Part shown: piece after piece, positions 1-15,000 of the stretch
Numbering within the stretch: position 1 is the stretch's first letter
Layout of the letters: each line of letters starts with the position of its first letter
Source of the DNA: Elusimicrobia bacterium RIFOXYA2_FULL_47_53
Lineage (GTDB): Bacteria; Elusimicrobiota; Endomicrobiia; Endomicrobiales; XYA2-FULL-47-53
Length of the DNA stretch: 64,000 nucleotides
Reading direction: 5' to 3'
NCBI GenBank assembly: GCA_001800315.1
Contig: MGVE01000006.1
Coordinates: forward strand, 234,021 to 298,020
Translations under genes and position numbers: made by a program
The notes under the pieces: generated by a model
Database searches by the model: none
Told to the model about the DNA's origin: nothing
Seen by the model: the letters and a program-made list of their open reading frames with translations, nothing else

Positions 1-3000
1 TTAACAAAGTGCCAGTTCAAATAGGAATGAGACGAAACCTTGAAAAACAGAGAGGACACAAATTCAGGCAGGTTTTTTAACATTGAAATTATTGAAACCG
101 CCCCAAACGCGCGCCGGCCGGTTTTTTGCGTTTTTATTTCGCCGTCACCCGATTTCTTTTCCGGCTTAACCGCAGGCTCATCGGGTTCTTTAAGAGCTTC
201 AATGGTTGACGGTTTGGAAAAATAATCAAATAGAAACATATTCCAAATGGTTGAAAACACGAAGGCATGCAGGAATATCAGGACATTGGCCGAGTCAAAA
301 TACGGGAAATAGGTGCGCATTGCGTCGTCTAAGCTCCAGCCCACTGTCATCGCGGCAGTCCAGTACAAAGTGTTATAGCCCATGAGCCTGGCGTAGCGGT
401 TCCACAAATTTGACACCACATTCTTAACACCGGGTTTGTCGTATTCCCCTAAAAACAGCCCTCTTATGGATATTTTATGAATAGCGAGCTCCATGGTAAG
501 CACCCTTAAACCTGTGTTCACAAGCGGTGAGACAAAACCCACATCAAATATCACCCTCGCGAATATCCCCATCACCTCTCCCTGTCCTGCCAGAGCGGGA
601 GTAAAGTATCCGGCCATAAAGAATCCATAAAGGAAAATATACCGGTAATAGCTTGTAAGAAGGGATTTAAACGACCAGCGAATAATTTCTCTGAAGCCGC
701 CCGGGTCAGTTACTCCCCGTTTCATAAGATTAATCTTATTTGACAGTCCCTTGCCCTGGCTCAGCCTGGCCCTTGACATCCAGGAAGCTACAAACGCGGT
801 GGCAAACGCTATCGCGACTTTATAGATATGTCCGGCCGAACCGACTCCGTCGTAACCAAGATTTGAAAGCGCAAAATGAATAAACGGTATCGCGGCTGTC
901 GCGGGAATAACGAAGGCGAAATTGGTTCTTACTATTTTTGGGATAGCCCTTATCGCAGCGTATTTATTTTCCAGGGCGGCGGCGCGCTCGCTGAGCCATT
1001 TACCTGCCAAGATACTGCTGTTTAGCAACCAGCCTCCCGCTACCAATACCGCGAAGGGCGCCAAAAGGCCCGGGAAAGCGGGCAGGATATAGAAAATTGA
1101 AATACCTATATATAGAACTGTCAGCCAAAGGCCGAATTTATTTATTCCTCTTATTATCGCGGGCTTATATTCCGAAATACCGAAGGCCGCGCGCAGTGCT
1201 TTGCCGAAAACAAACCTGCCGATCGCGTAGGTGCTCGTCAAGGTGAGCGGTGTGTTGATTTTCTTTGGTAAAACTATGGTGAAAGCCGCTCCCTTATCTT
1301 TCACGCTATGAATGCTAATTGTCCCGTTCATACTTTCAACCATGTCTTTGCAAATAGCAAGGCCGTAACCGGAGAGCCCTCCCTCTTTACTTGTTTCTCC
1401 AGGATTAAACAACCTGTTATCTTTCAGAAGCTCTTCCGGAATGCCTGGCCCGTTATCAGAAAATACAATAATCCAATTATCATCGTCTTCTGAAACGCGA
1501 ATTTCACGCAGAGGTTTCCAGTCAGTTTGTGCGTGTTTCATTAAAAGATAAATTTCATAATCATAGGAAGCTTCCTGTGAATTTTTAAGCAGATTTTTAA
1601 ATATTCGCGATAATGCGCCTTTATTGCCCAATATTTCAGTCTTATCTCCTCCCCAATTAAACTCAAGTAAAGCATCCTCACGAGTTATTGAGCGGAGTTG
1701 TTGTTCAAACACCTCATTATTTATGGTTGTGAGTTCTCTGCTGTCCTCTATAATATTCTGCAATTCATCAACCATGTTCAGCAGATCATTGTCCTTTTCT
1801 GTTAGCCGCGCTTTAATATTATCCAGCTCCAGAACAAGTTCGCGCGCAAGAGAGTCTAACTGCTCCGAGATAATTCTTTCGTTACTCTGTTTGTTCTTAT
1901 CCTTAGCCTCCCAGATCTTATTTACATATGCGGCGCTCAATTCTTGAAACCGCCGCGGGTTTATTTTATTTTCACCGCGATTACTAACTTCTATGATTTT
2001 TTTCTTGAACTCCGGAATAAGAGCCAAATCATGTATCCGCATAGTGTGTTTAACAATATTTTTTCTTGTATCCAGTTCCAGGGCAGTCAATTTTGTTTCT
2101 AATTCATCTTTTTCAAACACGGGCTGTACATTGGCCTTGGATGAAACGGTTTTTTTGCTGTATATCGCGGGAAGCAATTCTAACAGCTGAGGTTCGCCTC
2201 TTTCTATTTCTTCAAGGATCGCGTACGCAACAACCTCGTCGGCATATCTTAAAAGGCTGTGTATCTCGCCGGCGTATCTTCTGTCGTTTCTTTCAACCCC
2301 CAATACTTCCCGCTGGTCAATTATGCGGATGTGTCCGTCATTAGAAATATGGTATTGAATGTCTCTGTCAAAATCCAGGCCCTTTGCATTTAACCGTGCC
2401 CTGGCTTCTTTGAGTTCCAGGTAAGTCTGCAAGGTAATGTTGTTCCTGCCGGCAAAAGGCATTTCACCCGGGACTATATCCATAACAATGTTAAGTTTGT
2501 CCTCGCTGTCGCGGTAAACGCCGTACACTTTCGGGCCTATGCCCAGCCGGTCCGCCGTGACCGCGCCCTTGTAATCCTGAAGAAATTCTTTTTCCAGTTT
2601 TCTGGGCGAATCTTTTCGCGTGAGCTTGCGCAGAGCAACCGGCGTACCGTCGTCAAGCCAGCCAACCCTGACCACGGCGTTACCGCCGCTGAAATGCGCG
2701 CTGCCAAGAATTATCTCTTTTCCCGGGAAATTGACATTTTCCAATAGCGGTAAGTTATCCGCGGTGAAATTCGTATCGCCGGTTTCCCGGGCCGCTCTTA
2801 ATCCGCCGACGGTTGAATAACCGACAGGGAGATCCTCGGAGCGGATAGCCATGGTGGGCAGATAAACAAAGTTATCGCGCCTTTTTCTTTCTATATAATT
2901 GAGTATACCCTCATCTTTTACGACCTTTTCCGTACTTTCAGCGGCTCTTTTTAAAAGGTGTTCTATCGCGGGCGGCATCTTTGTCCTGTACTCGCCAGTC

Positions 3001-6000
3001 TCCGCGACAGGAACAGAGGCGCCGTCGGCCACGCCTTCTTTCTGCCACAGCTCCAGCTCCCAGTCATAAGTTGAAGCGAATTTGCCGGCCATTACTTTTT
3101 CAAAAGCATTGTTTATTTCATCATTTAACAAATCAAGCTTGACGCCTCTTTCGCCGTTTCTCCATTGGCTGGTTATTTTTTCCCATACTGACCTGAAATT
3201 TTTGTTGAGCTTTTTTTCACTGATATCGGGGCCTATAACAATTACCTTTGAAGAGGCTGTCACAACATCTATGAATTTTTCAATTTTATTGTTTACGCTC
3301 AACGAAGCTTTCTGGAGATAGACATCAACCGGCGTGAGATAATCAACCCCTGTAATATCGCCCTTTTTAAGCGTTATGGAGCGCATTTTTGGTTTCTCTG
3401 CGCCGGGATAAGCCCACCAGAATTTCAGCACCGCGCTCCCGTCGGTATTTACAGAAATCGGAAGAATATCATTTTGTTTGACGCCTAAGGCCTTGAGTTC
3501 CAGGACTATAAGCTCCTCCATATATGAGTCAACAAGCTGTATGGGCCAGTAGCCGAGGTGATTTCTGTATTCATAGTAAGCGGCAGGATGGCTTTCATAA
3601 ACATCAAGCTCAATATCATCCCATTTCTCTATCAGAGCCTGCAGGCCATTTCCGTCATACCCCAACTTGTCAATAAATTCCATTTCCGTGGCATCCGCAA
3701 TGAACAGCGGGCTTGCTATATCCGGACCGGAGGCCGCGTATCTTAAAGAAATTCCTAAGCTCTTCGGATTTATTATTTCCTTGTTTTGCAGGTAATACTC
3801 CATTTGTTCCGGGCTTATAAGCCCGTTTTCAACAGCGGGTATTCTGTTGATAAAATCTTCATTTTCTGACATTTTGCCGCTGGAGGTTATTTCTTTTCCA
3901 AAAATCAGCGGCTTGCCGGCTTTGGTGCCGCTTCCAAATAATAAATTGTAAAGCGCGTGCGTTGAGGCGTTGGCAAGGTAGGCTATATAGGCGTTCTGCG
4001 TGAAGTGCCACGCGAGGTAGGTCGCTGTCCATATTGCGCCGGCTCCGGCAAGCCTCGGCCAGTCGGGTTTGCCCAGCAGGAAATTTATCAGTATCTGAAG
4101 TGTGTGCAAAACAATATCAGGCAGCCAGAAGGGGGCAAATTTCAGCTCTACCCACCGCTTCATTTGCGGTTCATTGGAAAGCGTTTCTTTGTATTGCGGA
4201 TTGCTCTTGCGGAAATTCTTGAAATACCATCTCCCTATTTTATAGGTGCTCGCATGCGTAAGCCGGGAACCATTTTCATCCGAACTAATTTCTTCGGTGC
4301 TGTGCACTTTCCCGGTAGATGAAACCCCGGCGTATAAACCAGATCTATCTGTATTCGGACTGCTGTGAACCGATTGTCTTGGCAAATCGGGCCATGGGAT
4401 GTCTTTAAATTCCGAGAATTCCGGGCCCGCCATAAACCTATTATTATCTGTTTTAATAATTCTGCCATCCTCTTCAAAAACCGCGAGGTTTTCTGACAGG
4501 GCGTTTACATCCGCCTCATAGCCAAATTTACCATTTACTATCTTTTGAATATCTGAAACGGTGAATGTTTTATCAATTAAATATAGACGCACCACTTCGC
4601 GAATCATGCCCCTGTAAATAATGCTCTTTAACTCATTCCCTCCCAAAGTGATTTTTTCGTCACTGATATATTTAAGGGTTTTTGTGAAATCGCCCAGCAA
4701 TCTTTCCCCAAACTTCATTGAAACGGCAGAGGTTATGGTTGCGCTTTTTCTTTCATTTTCACTCAGTTCAACCATCTCTTGTAGATAGTCAAGAAGGATT
4801 CGCGTCTGCTCGTCAATCAATTGCCTTATAAGCAGCTGTTCTTCGCTCTTTATTTCTCCGAATTTGGCTGAGCGGAAAATAATCTTCAATTCCCAGAAGA
4901 ACATCGCCTGGCTTTCTTCCCATTGCTTAATTAAATTTATGATTTCCGAAATGTCTTTGTCTTTGAAACTATATTCGTATGCGAGCCGATTGGGATCATA
5001 AGTATCTTTATCTATTAATCCCAAATCAATCAACTGCGCGGTGAACCTGCTTTGCGTCATCGGGATATACATTTTAAGCGGATAGGTTATGCGGCTATCC
5101 ATGCCCGTTTTTTTAAGAAATGATATATTTTCCTTAACCTCTTCTGTCGTAACCAATGGGTCTACCATTATAAATCCCGGCACAACATAAATACCCATGG
5201 ATTCTATTCGCGCAATTGCTTCTTCATTCTCTGCAACTGTGGCCGCCTTGCCGTAACGCTTTAGTTGTGCGGGCGACCCTGATTCAATGCCGATGAACAA
5301 CACCCTTAACCCGGCCGCGTAAAGTTTTTTATACGCGTTCAATCGCTTTTCATTTTCAAAATCCGAGTCATTCTGCCTGTACACATTGCGAACGCTTGCC
5401 GAGGTGCCGAAAATTAATCCCGGGTGAATGTTGCCTTTCTTTTTTTCATCAATGATTCTGTCGGCCAAATCAAGCACCCTTTCCACGCCGCCGGCAAATA
5501 GATCTTCATCAACAAAATTTATATTCCGCACCCCTAATTTGCTCGCTTCAATAATGTCCTCAATAATTGAATTGATGGGACGGCCTTTCCATCCTCCTTC
5601 CAAAAACGGTTTTCTGTCGCATATAGCGCAATTAAACGGGCACCCGCGGCTGGTTTCCATGTATACAACACCGCCTGAATTCACAACTGCCGGGAGTATA
5701 TCGGGCAAGGGTATGCCAATATTCTCTATGGAGTTGCTGCTGCGCGGCCCATTCCGCCTGATTCCGTTTTCGTCAATGTATGAAACATTATGAATTGCTG
5801 ATTTGGGTATATTCCCCTTCGCAAACTTTACGGTATCTATCATTGCTTCTTCGCCCATCCCAACGCAAACCATGACCTCGGGAAACTTTTCAAGAATGAA
5901 GTCAACATTATAAGAAGCGACAATGTTTCCAGCGATAACAATTGGCCTTTCGCTTTTTGGCAGAGAGTTGACATAAGCCATTACGGCGAATAATTCCCGC

Positions 6001-9000
6001 AATGATCCGAAACCTAAAGACAAGCCGAGAATTTTTGGTTTTTCCTGATTTATGCGTTCTATTATCTTTTGAACATCGCCTTCTTCAAGGTAATGAACCA
6101 TTGACACTTTAACAGAATCCTTGAAAGTATTTTTTAGTGTGCCGCCGAGCACGGCAATACTTAATGGATTGTCAATCTTGGATGTATCTCTTATTTTACT
6201 GAAGAATGAAAGTGTAACTTTCACTGATTCATTGTCAACCATGTTTATGTCAGAAGAATCCTCACCGACCGTCAGCGGCTTGATAGCTTTAGTGCCGCTT
6301 CCGAATAATAAATTGTATAGCGCGTGCGTTGAGGCGTTGGCGAGGTAGGCTATATACGCGTTTTGCGTGAAGTGCCACGCGAGGTAGGTCGCTGTCCATA
6401 TTGCGCCGGCTCCGGCAAGCCTCGGCCAGTCGGGTTTGCCCAGCAGGAAATTTATCAGTATCTGCAGTGTGTGCAAAACAATATCCGGCAGCCAGAAGGG
6501 GGCAAATTTCAGCTCTACCCACCGCTTCATTTGCGGTTCATTGGAAAGCATTTCTTTGTATTGCGGATTGCTCTTGCGGAAATTCTTGAAATACCATTTC
6601 CCTATTTTATAGGTGCTTTCAAGAGTCAGGTGAGTACCATTATTTATTTCATTAGCCCGCGGCGGCTCCGCAGGTTTTATGCCCCCGGTATTTTTATATG
6701 TGCTCGGATCGATATTTGCCAATATTTCAATTATAATTTCCCCGCCACCGCCGGATTTTGAATCTTGCCCGTTTTGTTTTCTTTCAGCGAACTCGGATTG
6801 TATCAACTCAACCCGTCCTAATACACCATGCGCATTCCAACGAATATTTCCCGTGACTCCTTCTCCTGTGACCAGCCTTTCTAATACTTTTATGCCTTCA
6901 GATACATCTTTGTTCCGCGTGGCCTCCAAGGAAACAACATCGCGTATCTTATCCATCGCTGTCTCGCGTAATTCTTCAGATATTTTTTCTTCTCGCGCAA
7001 GTCCTTCAAGTACTCGCAGGCCTTCATAAATGTCTTTGTCTTCCAAGCCTTTCGCTGAGATAGCTGTGCCAATGTTTTGGATTAGGACAAGACTATCAAT
7101 GAATGCTAAATCTTTGTCTCTTACCGCACGGGCAAGCACATCCAACCATCTATTGACATGCCCTGTTTGCGCGGCATTTTCAGACAAAACTTCGCCCAAA
7201 ACCTTGATTGATGTCCTTCGCAGCAATCCCGGCCCTGTTTTGTCCTTAAATATGTCTTCCATTAAAATTAAGGCTTTGTTTACGATTTCTTTGTTGACTG
7301 CACCACCGGCAAAATTTCCTATCGTTCTGAGTGCAGTAGCGCGCAATTCAACGGGCAGCATTATATCCCCAGGCAAATTAAAGAGAATATTTACCCCTTC
7401 AGAAACATCTTTGCCGAGCTCCGCCCGCTCGGACATGCTCACGCCTATATTTACGATCGCCATGCCTCTCAAATCATTGGACAAAAATTTATCTTCGTAT
7501 AAATCACGGAGAATATTTATTCCTTCGGAAACATCTTCTGTTCGCGTCCCCGCGCGGGTTATTATTTTTCTTATGCAACTCAGCATTCCTACGCGGGCTT
7601 CTAAAATAATTGTGGCATTATTTGTGTCCTTATTGCCCAGCAATTTCAGTATCTCGGAAACATCCTCGCCGCGCTCAGCCTTAATGGATATAACATCGCC
7701 TATCGCATTCCATGCCGTTTCGGCAAAATTCCTGTTCCTTTCTCTTCCTTCTTCACGCGCCAAATTTAACAGCATATTCAGCCATTTTGAAATATCTTCA
7801 CCCCGCTCAACCTTCGCGGAGAGAACATTCCCTACTGTTACTATTGCCGCGCTGCCAAAACTTCTGTCTTTTTCTTCTTTGCGTACCGCATCAAACAGCA
7901 TATCCAGCAATTTAGCGACATCCTCGCCGCGCTCATCTTTTGTGATAATAATCCGTTCTATAGCTTTATATAGCGCTATGTAAAATTGCTGCGTTTTTTT
8001 TCTGTTAAGCATATCAGGCAATTTCTCAAGGCTCAAATTTCCTTTTTCCCAGGCCTCGTAAAACTTGTTCTTCCCGTCCATATTTACCGCTCTCTCATTT
8101 AGTGCTTCCAATCCTTCGCTGATCTCCAGCTTCGTCTCGGTATTAAGACCTTTTATAATATCTGTCACCTTATCCTTTTGTCTGCCGACAGCAGAAATGC
8201 GGCCCAGCATTTCCTTAACCCGTTTTGCGTGTTTCTCCTCAACTACACCGTCCCATATATGCCGCCTCCCGCCGGAGGCCAGCCTTTTATAAACACCGAG
8301 TTTGCCGCGCAAAAAGTAATAGCTCTTTACTTCGTTTTCTATAGTTTTTCTGCTCCTCATATCGCTTTCGTCTATAGGTATAGCGTTCCGTCCGCTGTAA
8401 AGCAAAAGCCTCTTAAAGGACAATATCGCGGCGCGGTTTTCTCCAAAGACTGCCTTAAGCGCCCTGTCAAGATTGCTAAAATCTATTCTTTGCTCATATC
8501 CGCTCGCGAACACCGGCAGAACCACATCCTCCAGGCCGGTTACCCCTCCTTCCATTATCGCCCTTGTCAGACCGTCGCTTACCGTAAGCGCATCCCTTAT
8601 ATACTGCGCCCGCGCTCTATTATTCAACGGTAACGCTCTTACAGGCGTCATTAAAAACCGGCTCTCTATTGTGTTATGATCGCGGGAAAAATTAATTATG
8701 TTATGGTGATAAAATACTTTAGCGTCCATGTGGTTTTCTGTCACTACAAATAAGTATGGCAAGATTAACTGTCTGCCTCCTATTTCCTCGCCATTATGAG
8801 TATTAATGGCGCACAGATAACCGTCAAGAAACAATGCGATTGTATACAGGTTTCTCTTTTGTTCGGCCGTAATCTCGCTCTCATAGGCGCCACGGTCGCA
8901 ATGAATATGCATTGACGCATTATAATCGGCTCCAAGTTTTTTGAAAAATATTTTTAATCCGTTCCACGACTTTTGCTTTCCGTTGTCAATTAAATAATCT

Positions 9001-12000
9001 TCTTCTTCATCAGCGTTCATCTCTAATTCTATGCCGAATTTTCTCGTAATCCCGGGAATTGGCTCAAACTTAGTTTCACCCAGCAGGGGGCTTATCAGGT
9101 CATAGCGCTCTTTCAGCCGTTTATCGCCTTCTCCCTCAAACACTCCGCTTATCCATCTCAATTCCCCGGCGCATTCCTCAAACACTATCACCTTTTCCGC
9201 TATTTCCAGCAATTTTGACTTTGCCGCTTCGTCCCATTCCCGGCTTCTCCCTAATATCCGAACCAGCGATCTGAACTCAGGGACAAAATCTTTAAAATAT
9301 ATTTCCCTAAACGCCGCTATGCGCGCCCCCGGATGCTCAGCGTCACTCGTGTTTAAAGCCTTTAGATAATCCGTATAGCCGGCCACAGCCAAGTTTACTC
9401 TCGCGGAAAGTATTTCAAGCAGTTGATACCTTAATTCTTTCGCGAGCTTGTCCGCGCCGGAGGCATCCGCCCTGATAATAAATCGTGTAAACGCTTTTTG
9501 AGTTGCATCCCTTACCTCGCCTGCCCGATCATCTCCTTTCAGGACGCCGTTTATCATATTGGAGTACACAAACCCTGCGGCCCGGCGCGCCGAGACAGCC
9601 ATACGCCTCTTACTATTCCCGCCTAAGTTGTTGTAGCGTTTGCTAAACTTCTTGGCGTTAAATTCTTTCCCAAATATCATATCCCACAACAACCTGTATT
9701 CCGAATCCGCGCCTTTTTGCAAAGCGTAATCAGCGTATTCATCGTTTACCCGTCCGCGGCCGCGTTCGCCCCGCTCATCCTCCATCCTTACGCTTTCTAA
9801 ATATCGGTTCATCAATAGGGGCAGCTGCTCCGCACCCATGCTTGCTATCAGCACGCCGTTTTTATTGGCAAACTCCGTCCCAAGCTTTGTTTCGCCGCTA
9901 ACACCGTACCGCGCGCTCTCTTCCGCGCTGGCTCTTACAACCTCTGTTTCGGTTTTTTTTGATTCCTTTTGCGCCGGCAACACTATCGCGGCACGCTCCA
10001 GTTTATCCAGCAAATCAACCGCTCTTCCTATTCCTGCCGCGTCTTTTCCGTTTATTAACGCGACTATCGCCGCATCCGTAACCGGTATTATCCGGCGGTT
10101 ATCAACCGCGTCAGGCCTTACAAGTAAGCCTCCGGCTGAAGTTATCAGCGGATTTTTTTCGGTTGGAATTAAAATATTTTCATCTCCGGTTTCTGAAGGT
10201 TTTATTCCGAAGCCGTCTTCACCGACCGTCAGCGGTTTTCCGGCTTTAGTGCCGCTTCCGAATAATAAATTGTAAAGCGCGTGCGTTGAGGCGTTGGCAA
10301 GGTAAGCTATATACGCGTTTTGCGTGAAGTGCCACGCGAGGTAGGTCGCTGTCCATATTGCGCCGGCTCCGGCAAGCCTCGGCCAGTCGGGTTTACCCAG
10401 CAGGAAATTTATCAGTATCTGTAATGTGTGAAAAACAATATCCGGCAGCCAGAAGGGGGCAATGGTAAGCTCGGTCCAGCGGTCCATTACTTTTTCGTCG
10501 GTAACCAGCGCGGGCAGGGTTGACTTAGTTGTTTTGCCATCAAGGGTTTCTTCCTCCTGCTGAGGCTTGACTAAACCTTTTCTCAGCGCGAAATCCCGTC
10601 CCTTCAGGGAAGCTGCCAGCGCCGAAACCGTAAGCGCGCGAAAATCTTTACGGGCATCAATTAACGGGCTTGAGAAAAGCGGCGAAATTGCTATCTGCGA
10701 AACGCTTCCGTCAGCGCCCTGGTCTCTTTTTTCAATTACCGGGTACCCGACATTCCCGCCCGGAGTTACGCCAAGAGCGATTGAAGGGTAGAGGTCACGA
10801 AACTCGTCTCTCAGGACATATTTGCCTTCGGAATTTTTTACGGCGTATATCTTATATAGCCTGCCCAGCATGCCGGTTAATTTTATCTGGCCGTTCTCTT
10901 CGGCCACTTCACCGAGAATGTCAGTAATTTCCCTGGCATTCTGTCCTGAAATCCTTGATCTTGAACTGTAAGCTTTGTCCGGTTTAAGGGCCCAGGCGCC
11001 GTTTCTGTTTCGTCTGGAAATAAACTTGGTCGTCATCCCGCTGACATATAAATATATTTCGTTCTTTGCGCGGCCCTGCTGGCTGTCTATCATCTGCTGA
11101 AGCGGAACCAGCACGCTGCTCATAGCGGTAGCGCTGTTTCTGTCGGTAAAAAACGCCAGCCTGACTCCGCGGTTATAAAGCGCAGCAAGTACAACGGCCA
11201 TCTCATAGCGGTCTTCATAAAGATTTTCATAGACCGTCTTTTTCTGGCCGTTTACTATTACATCTTTCTTGCCCAAAATAGTGTCGTCAATATCCAGCGC
11301 GATAAATTTCGGCAGTTCTCCCGCGGGAAGGTTAAAGATCCTCTGAAGTTCTTTCTGAGCCGCGTCTATGCCGCTTCCGATGGCCACCGCCTCGGGAATT
11401 ACTCTGTGCTGGTCCTCGTCAACGGCAAGAACAGTAAGGCCGTCAATGCCGCACAAAATCCCGTCGCGCTCATTTATAGAATCCGTCTGGTTGCCTATGT
11501 ATATGCCGCCGGAAGCCCTGAACCCGGTTTTGCGCAGGTAATCCTTCATAGCGTCTTTTTTCGTGGGTACCGGAGCCCTGGAAATATCTATAGTGCTTCT
11601 GCCGCCCTCTCTGATTACTATATCCTGCCCGTTTATTCCCGCTGTCTGCTCGGCCCGCGGCCTTTTCGTTGAGGCGGAGGGAAGAAGGCCGGTTTCTATC
11701 CGGCTGAATATCTCGGCGAGACGGGGCAGCGAATAATGGTAGCTTTGCGCGGCCCTGCTTCCGTCGGAATCACGGGGCTGAAGGGACGCGGATATCTCGG
11801 CAAGCCTCTCCCCGACGGGGATTATGCTTTTTGCTTCTATAAACTCCCTGTCTTCCCGGCTGATCTCAAAAGTCCCCAGAGCGTGTTTGCCGGCTTCAAG
11901 CGGCCGCCTGGACGCGTCGGAGCGTATTTCCTCAATTTCTCTTGCCTCGCCCGAAATAAAATCGGCCAGCGCGGGATCGTCAACCGGGGCTTTATTAAAC

Positions 12001-15000
12001 ACCACATGCGTAACAATATCGCCGAAGGAATAATCGCTTTCAAGGGAATCATTTATGGAGCGTTCTATAGCCGTGATCAGAGTTTGAGGAGTGTGGTTAA
12101 GCGTCTCCATATCCTTTGTCGCGTTAAATATAAATATTATCTGAACCCCTCTCTCTCTTGCCTTTTTGAGCTCGCGCGCCACGCCGTCGGCCATCAGGTT
12201 TACGGCGATGCTTGTAAACGCGCTGCCCGGGCCTATGACAATCCTTTTCGCGTTTTGAATCATCGCCAGCGCCTTGGGGTTGGCCGGCATTTTAACAGGA
12301 TTGCCCGCGTTATCGTAAAACGCGACTTTTTCTATATAACTGGCAGGATGGTAACCGGCCGTAATATCTTCCTGGCCTGTCAGCAGGCCGCCGTCAGACA
12401 GGAGAGCCGTGAAACTTGCATCCCTGTATGTCGCGGGGCTTGCCGGAACCGATACCGAACCGCTCCCGGTAATACGCATCGCGCGCTCAAGCGCCCTGTT
12501 GTATCTTGACGGCACTACCCAGCCGGAAGGACAAGCGTTTTCCGCGTCCAGCGCCGCGAGGAAAATAATATTTTTTACGCTGTGTCCCCTGCCGGATATT
12601 CTTATTTTGCCTTTCCATTTATTATCGGCATTTTTAAAATAGGGCAGAAGCCTGTTATAGAATGCCTCTAATTCCGTTTCGCCAACCTTTCCCTTAAATC
12701 TCTCCGCGGCCTGAACCTTCGCGCTGTCAAGCAGTTGAACGAAACTCCGGGCTTCAAACGAGCGGGCATTGAGGAACCAGCGCTTCCATTCTTCGGCAAC
12801 ACCGCCTGTTATAGCGCTCATTACATCGCCGGGATGGGGAATGGTCGCGGCACGGACAGCCTCCCTGGCCGGCCTGCGGGCCGGCTTACCGGCGGCCCAG
12901 TAAAAGGCGATATCGTCCATTATGTCTTTGGAACTGCCGCCATTATCCATGTAGCTGGTTATTGACCGGATCCCGTCTTTGAAGCGGCCTTTGAACAGCT
13001 CCACAATTTTGCCGGAACCCGTCCCGCCGCCAATGATGAGGACTTCGGCAGGCGCGTCAAGAGGAGATTCGCGCGTAAAAGCGTTTTTAATCCAGCCCAG
13101 GGTTTCTTGCCCGGATTCATTAATATTTATGATAAAGTGCGGAATGGAAAGCGATAAATAGGCGGCGACAAGCGTTGCTGTAAGGGGAAGGCTGAACACA
13201 TAGAAAGAATAAAAAATGGTAAGCGAGGCGAGAACGGCGATAACCTGCAGGCCGTAGGCCTGTCTGTCGCTTAAATCGTCTCTCGCGGCATGGATAAAAA
13301 GGTCGGGTACAAAAAGCGGCGCGAAAACAAGCTCTATTAGCCTGTTTATTACGGGATGGTCAATAGCGAAGGTGGGCGCTTGGCCGAAAAGCAGCTGAAC
13401 GCCGCCAAAGAAGCCCCTGAATGTTGACCTGGTCTGCGGCGCAGTAAGCATTTCCTCATCCGCCAAAGCTTTCTTATCGCGCAAACGCGCCTCTTCCTCT
13501 TTGCGTGAAAGCATATCTTCATCCTGGGCCGTGATCTCCATTAGAATACTATAGGCGCGTTTGATTATCGCAAGCGCCTCGTCTTCGCTGATTCCGGCGG
13601 AATTCGCCGCTTCCTGCGCCGTATACCCTTTTGTGAGAACCTTTTCAACCACTAAGCGATCCGCCGCCTCAAGCCTGCCGAGCAGAACCCGAATCTCGTC
13701 GTTTTCCTCAACCGCCAGGGAGTAATCGCTATCGTCATAGGTCATTCTCTCAAGCTTCGTCGGGCCCTCGCCGTCTTTTGAAGATATTTTTTCATCAAGG
13801 GATTTTTCCTTAAATCTCGCGCGGTTCAGCTCTCTGGCGGCGAGGTCTAAAGCGGCTCCAAGCTCTCCCTGAACATATTTTTCAAAACTGATATTGCCGA
13901 ACAACCCGTCGGCTATATATCTGTCAATCAGATCGTAAAGCGCGAGCAGCCCTTCGCTTATCAGCTCATCCTGGCTGAACAGATCGTACCTGGCGTAGTT
14001 ATTAACGACTATATTTCTCACAAGCCAGATGTAATTTCCTATTATATGTTTCCTGGCCTCGGCCTTGCGGTCCGCGTTATTTTTCAGGCCCAGAATTCTG
14101 AACATTTCATTTTCAACGGCCCTGTCTATCTCGGGTTTGATAAAAATCTGGCCGGGGGTGGCCTCGGTTCCCGCGGTTCTTGCCATGCTCAATTCGGCAA
14201 GATGCCTGGCCGCGCCGTAAACATTTGTCGTTTTGTCGGCCTTTTTCATCAGGGCTTTCGCTTTCTTAAGGGCGTCCTTGTAACGGCCGCTTTTGTAAAG
14301 TTTGTTGACGGTTTCGTACAGTTCCCACCCTTTGCATTCATTCATGAGCCGTTTGGACATCTCGGCAAGGTAGGGATCCCTGTTCTGACGGAAACTTTTC
14401 AGCTGCGCCGTCGCCTCGCCGAACCGTTTTTGAACCATAAGGGAAAGCGCGGACTCAAGCTTTACGGAAGCGCGGCTGTCGGAAATCCTGGCGGAAACCA
14501 CGGCTGTCAGTGGGTAGTCGTTTTTCGCGGTTTTTTTCAGATGAGTGAATAATTCCATGGCTTCCGCGAAATGTCCCGCGGCAAAAAGGCTTTCCGCCAT
14601 TCGGTACTGCGAATTGAAAACTTCATCCTGCTCGGAGCTCAGGCCGGCGGTTCTTTCCGCTGCGATAATACCGTTTATCCTTTCTAAATAATTCTGGGCT
14701 TTATACGCGAGGTTCTGTTCGGCGAGGTTCGCCGAGGGAAGTGACCTGCCTCTTACCACGATATAGGCAAATTTCCTGCGGGCCGCGCGGTCCTCGCCTT
14801 TGATAAATAATTCCACCGCGCTGTCATAGAGTTTCTGAAGATAAGAGGCACGCCTTGCCTGAGCGGCCGGCGACTTCTTCCTCATCTGATTTTTAATATC
14901 GTTGTTCAGCAATATTTCCAGCGGCTGGCCGTTGACATCAAATATGGGCTCGCCATCTTTGTCTTTTAAGTATTTAACGCTCACCGGGCGGCCGTTCTCA

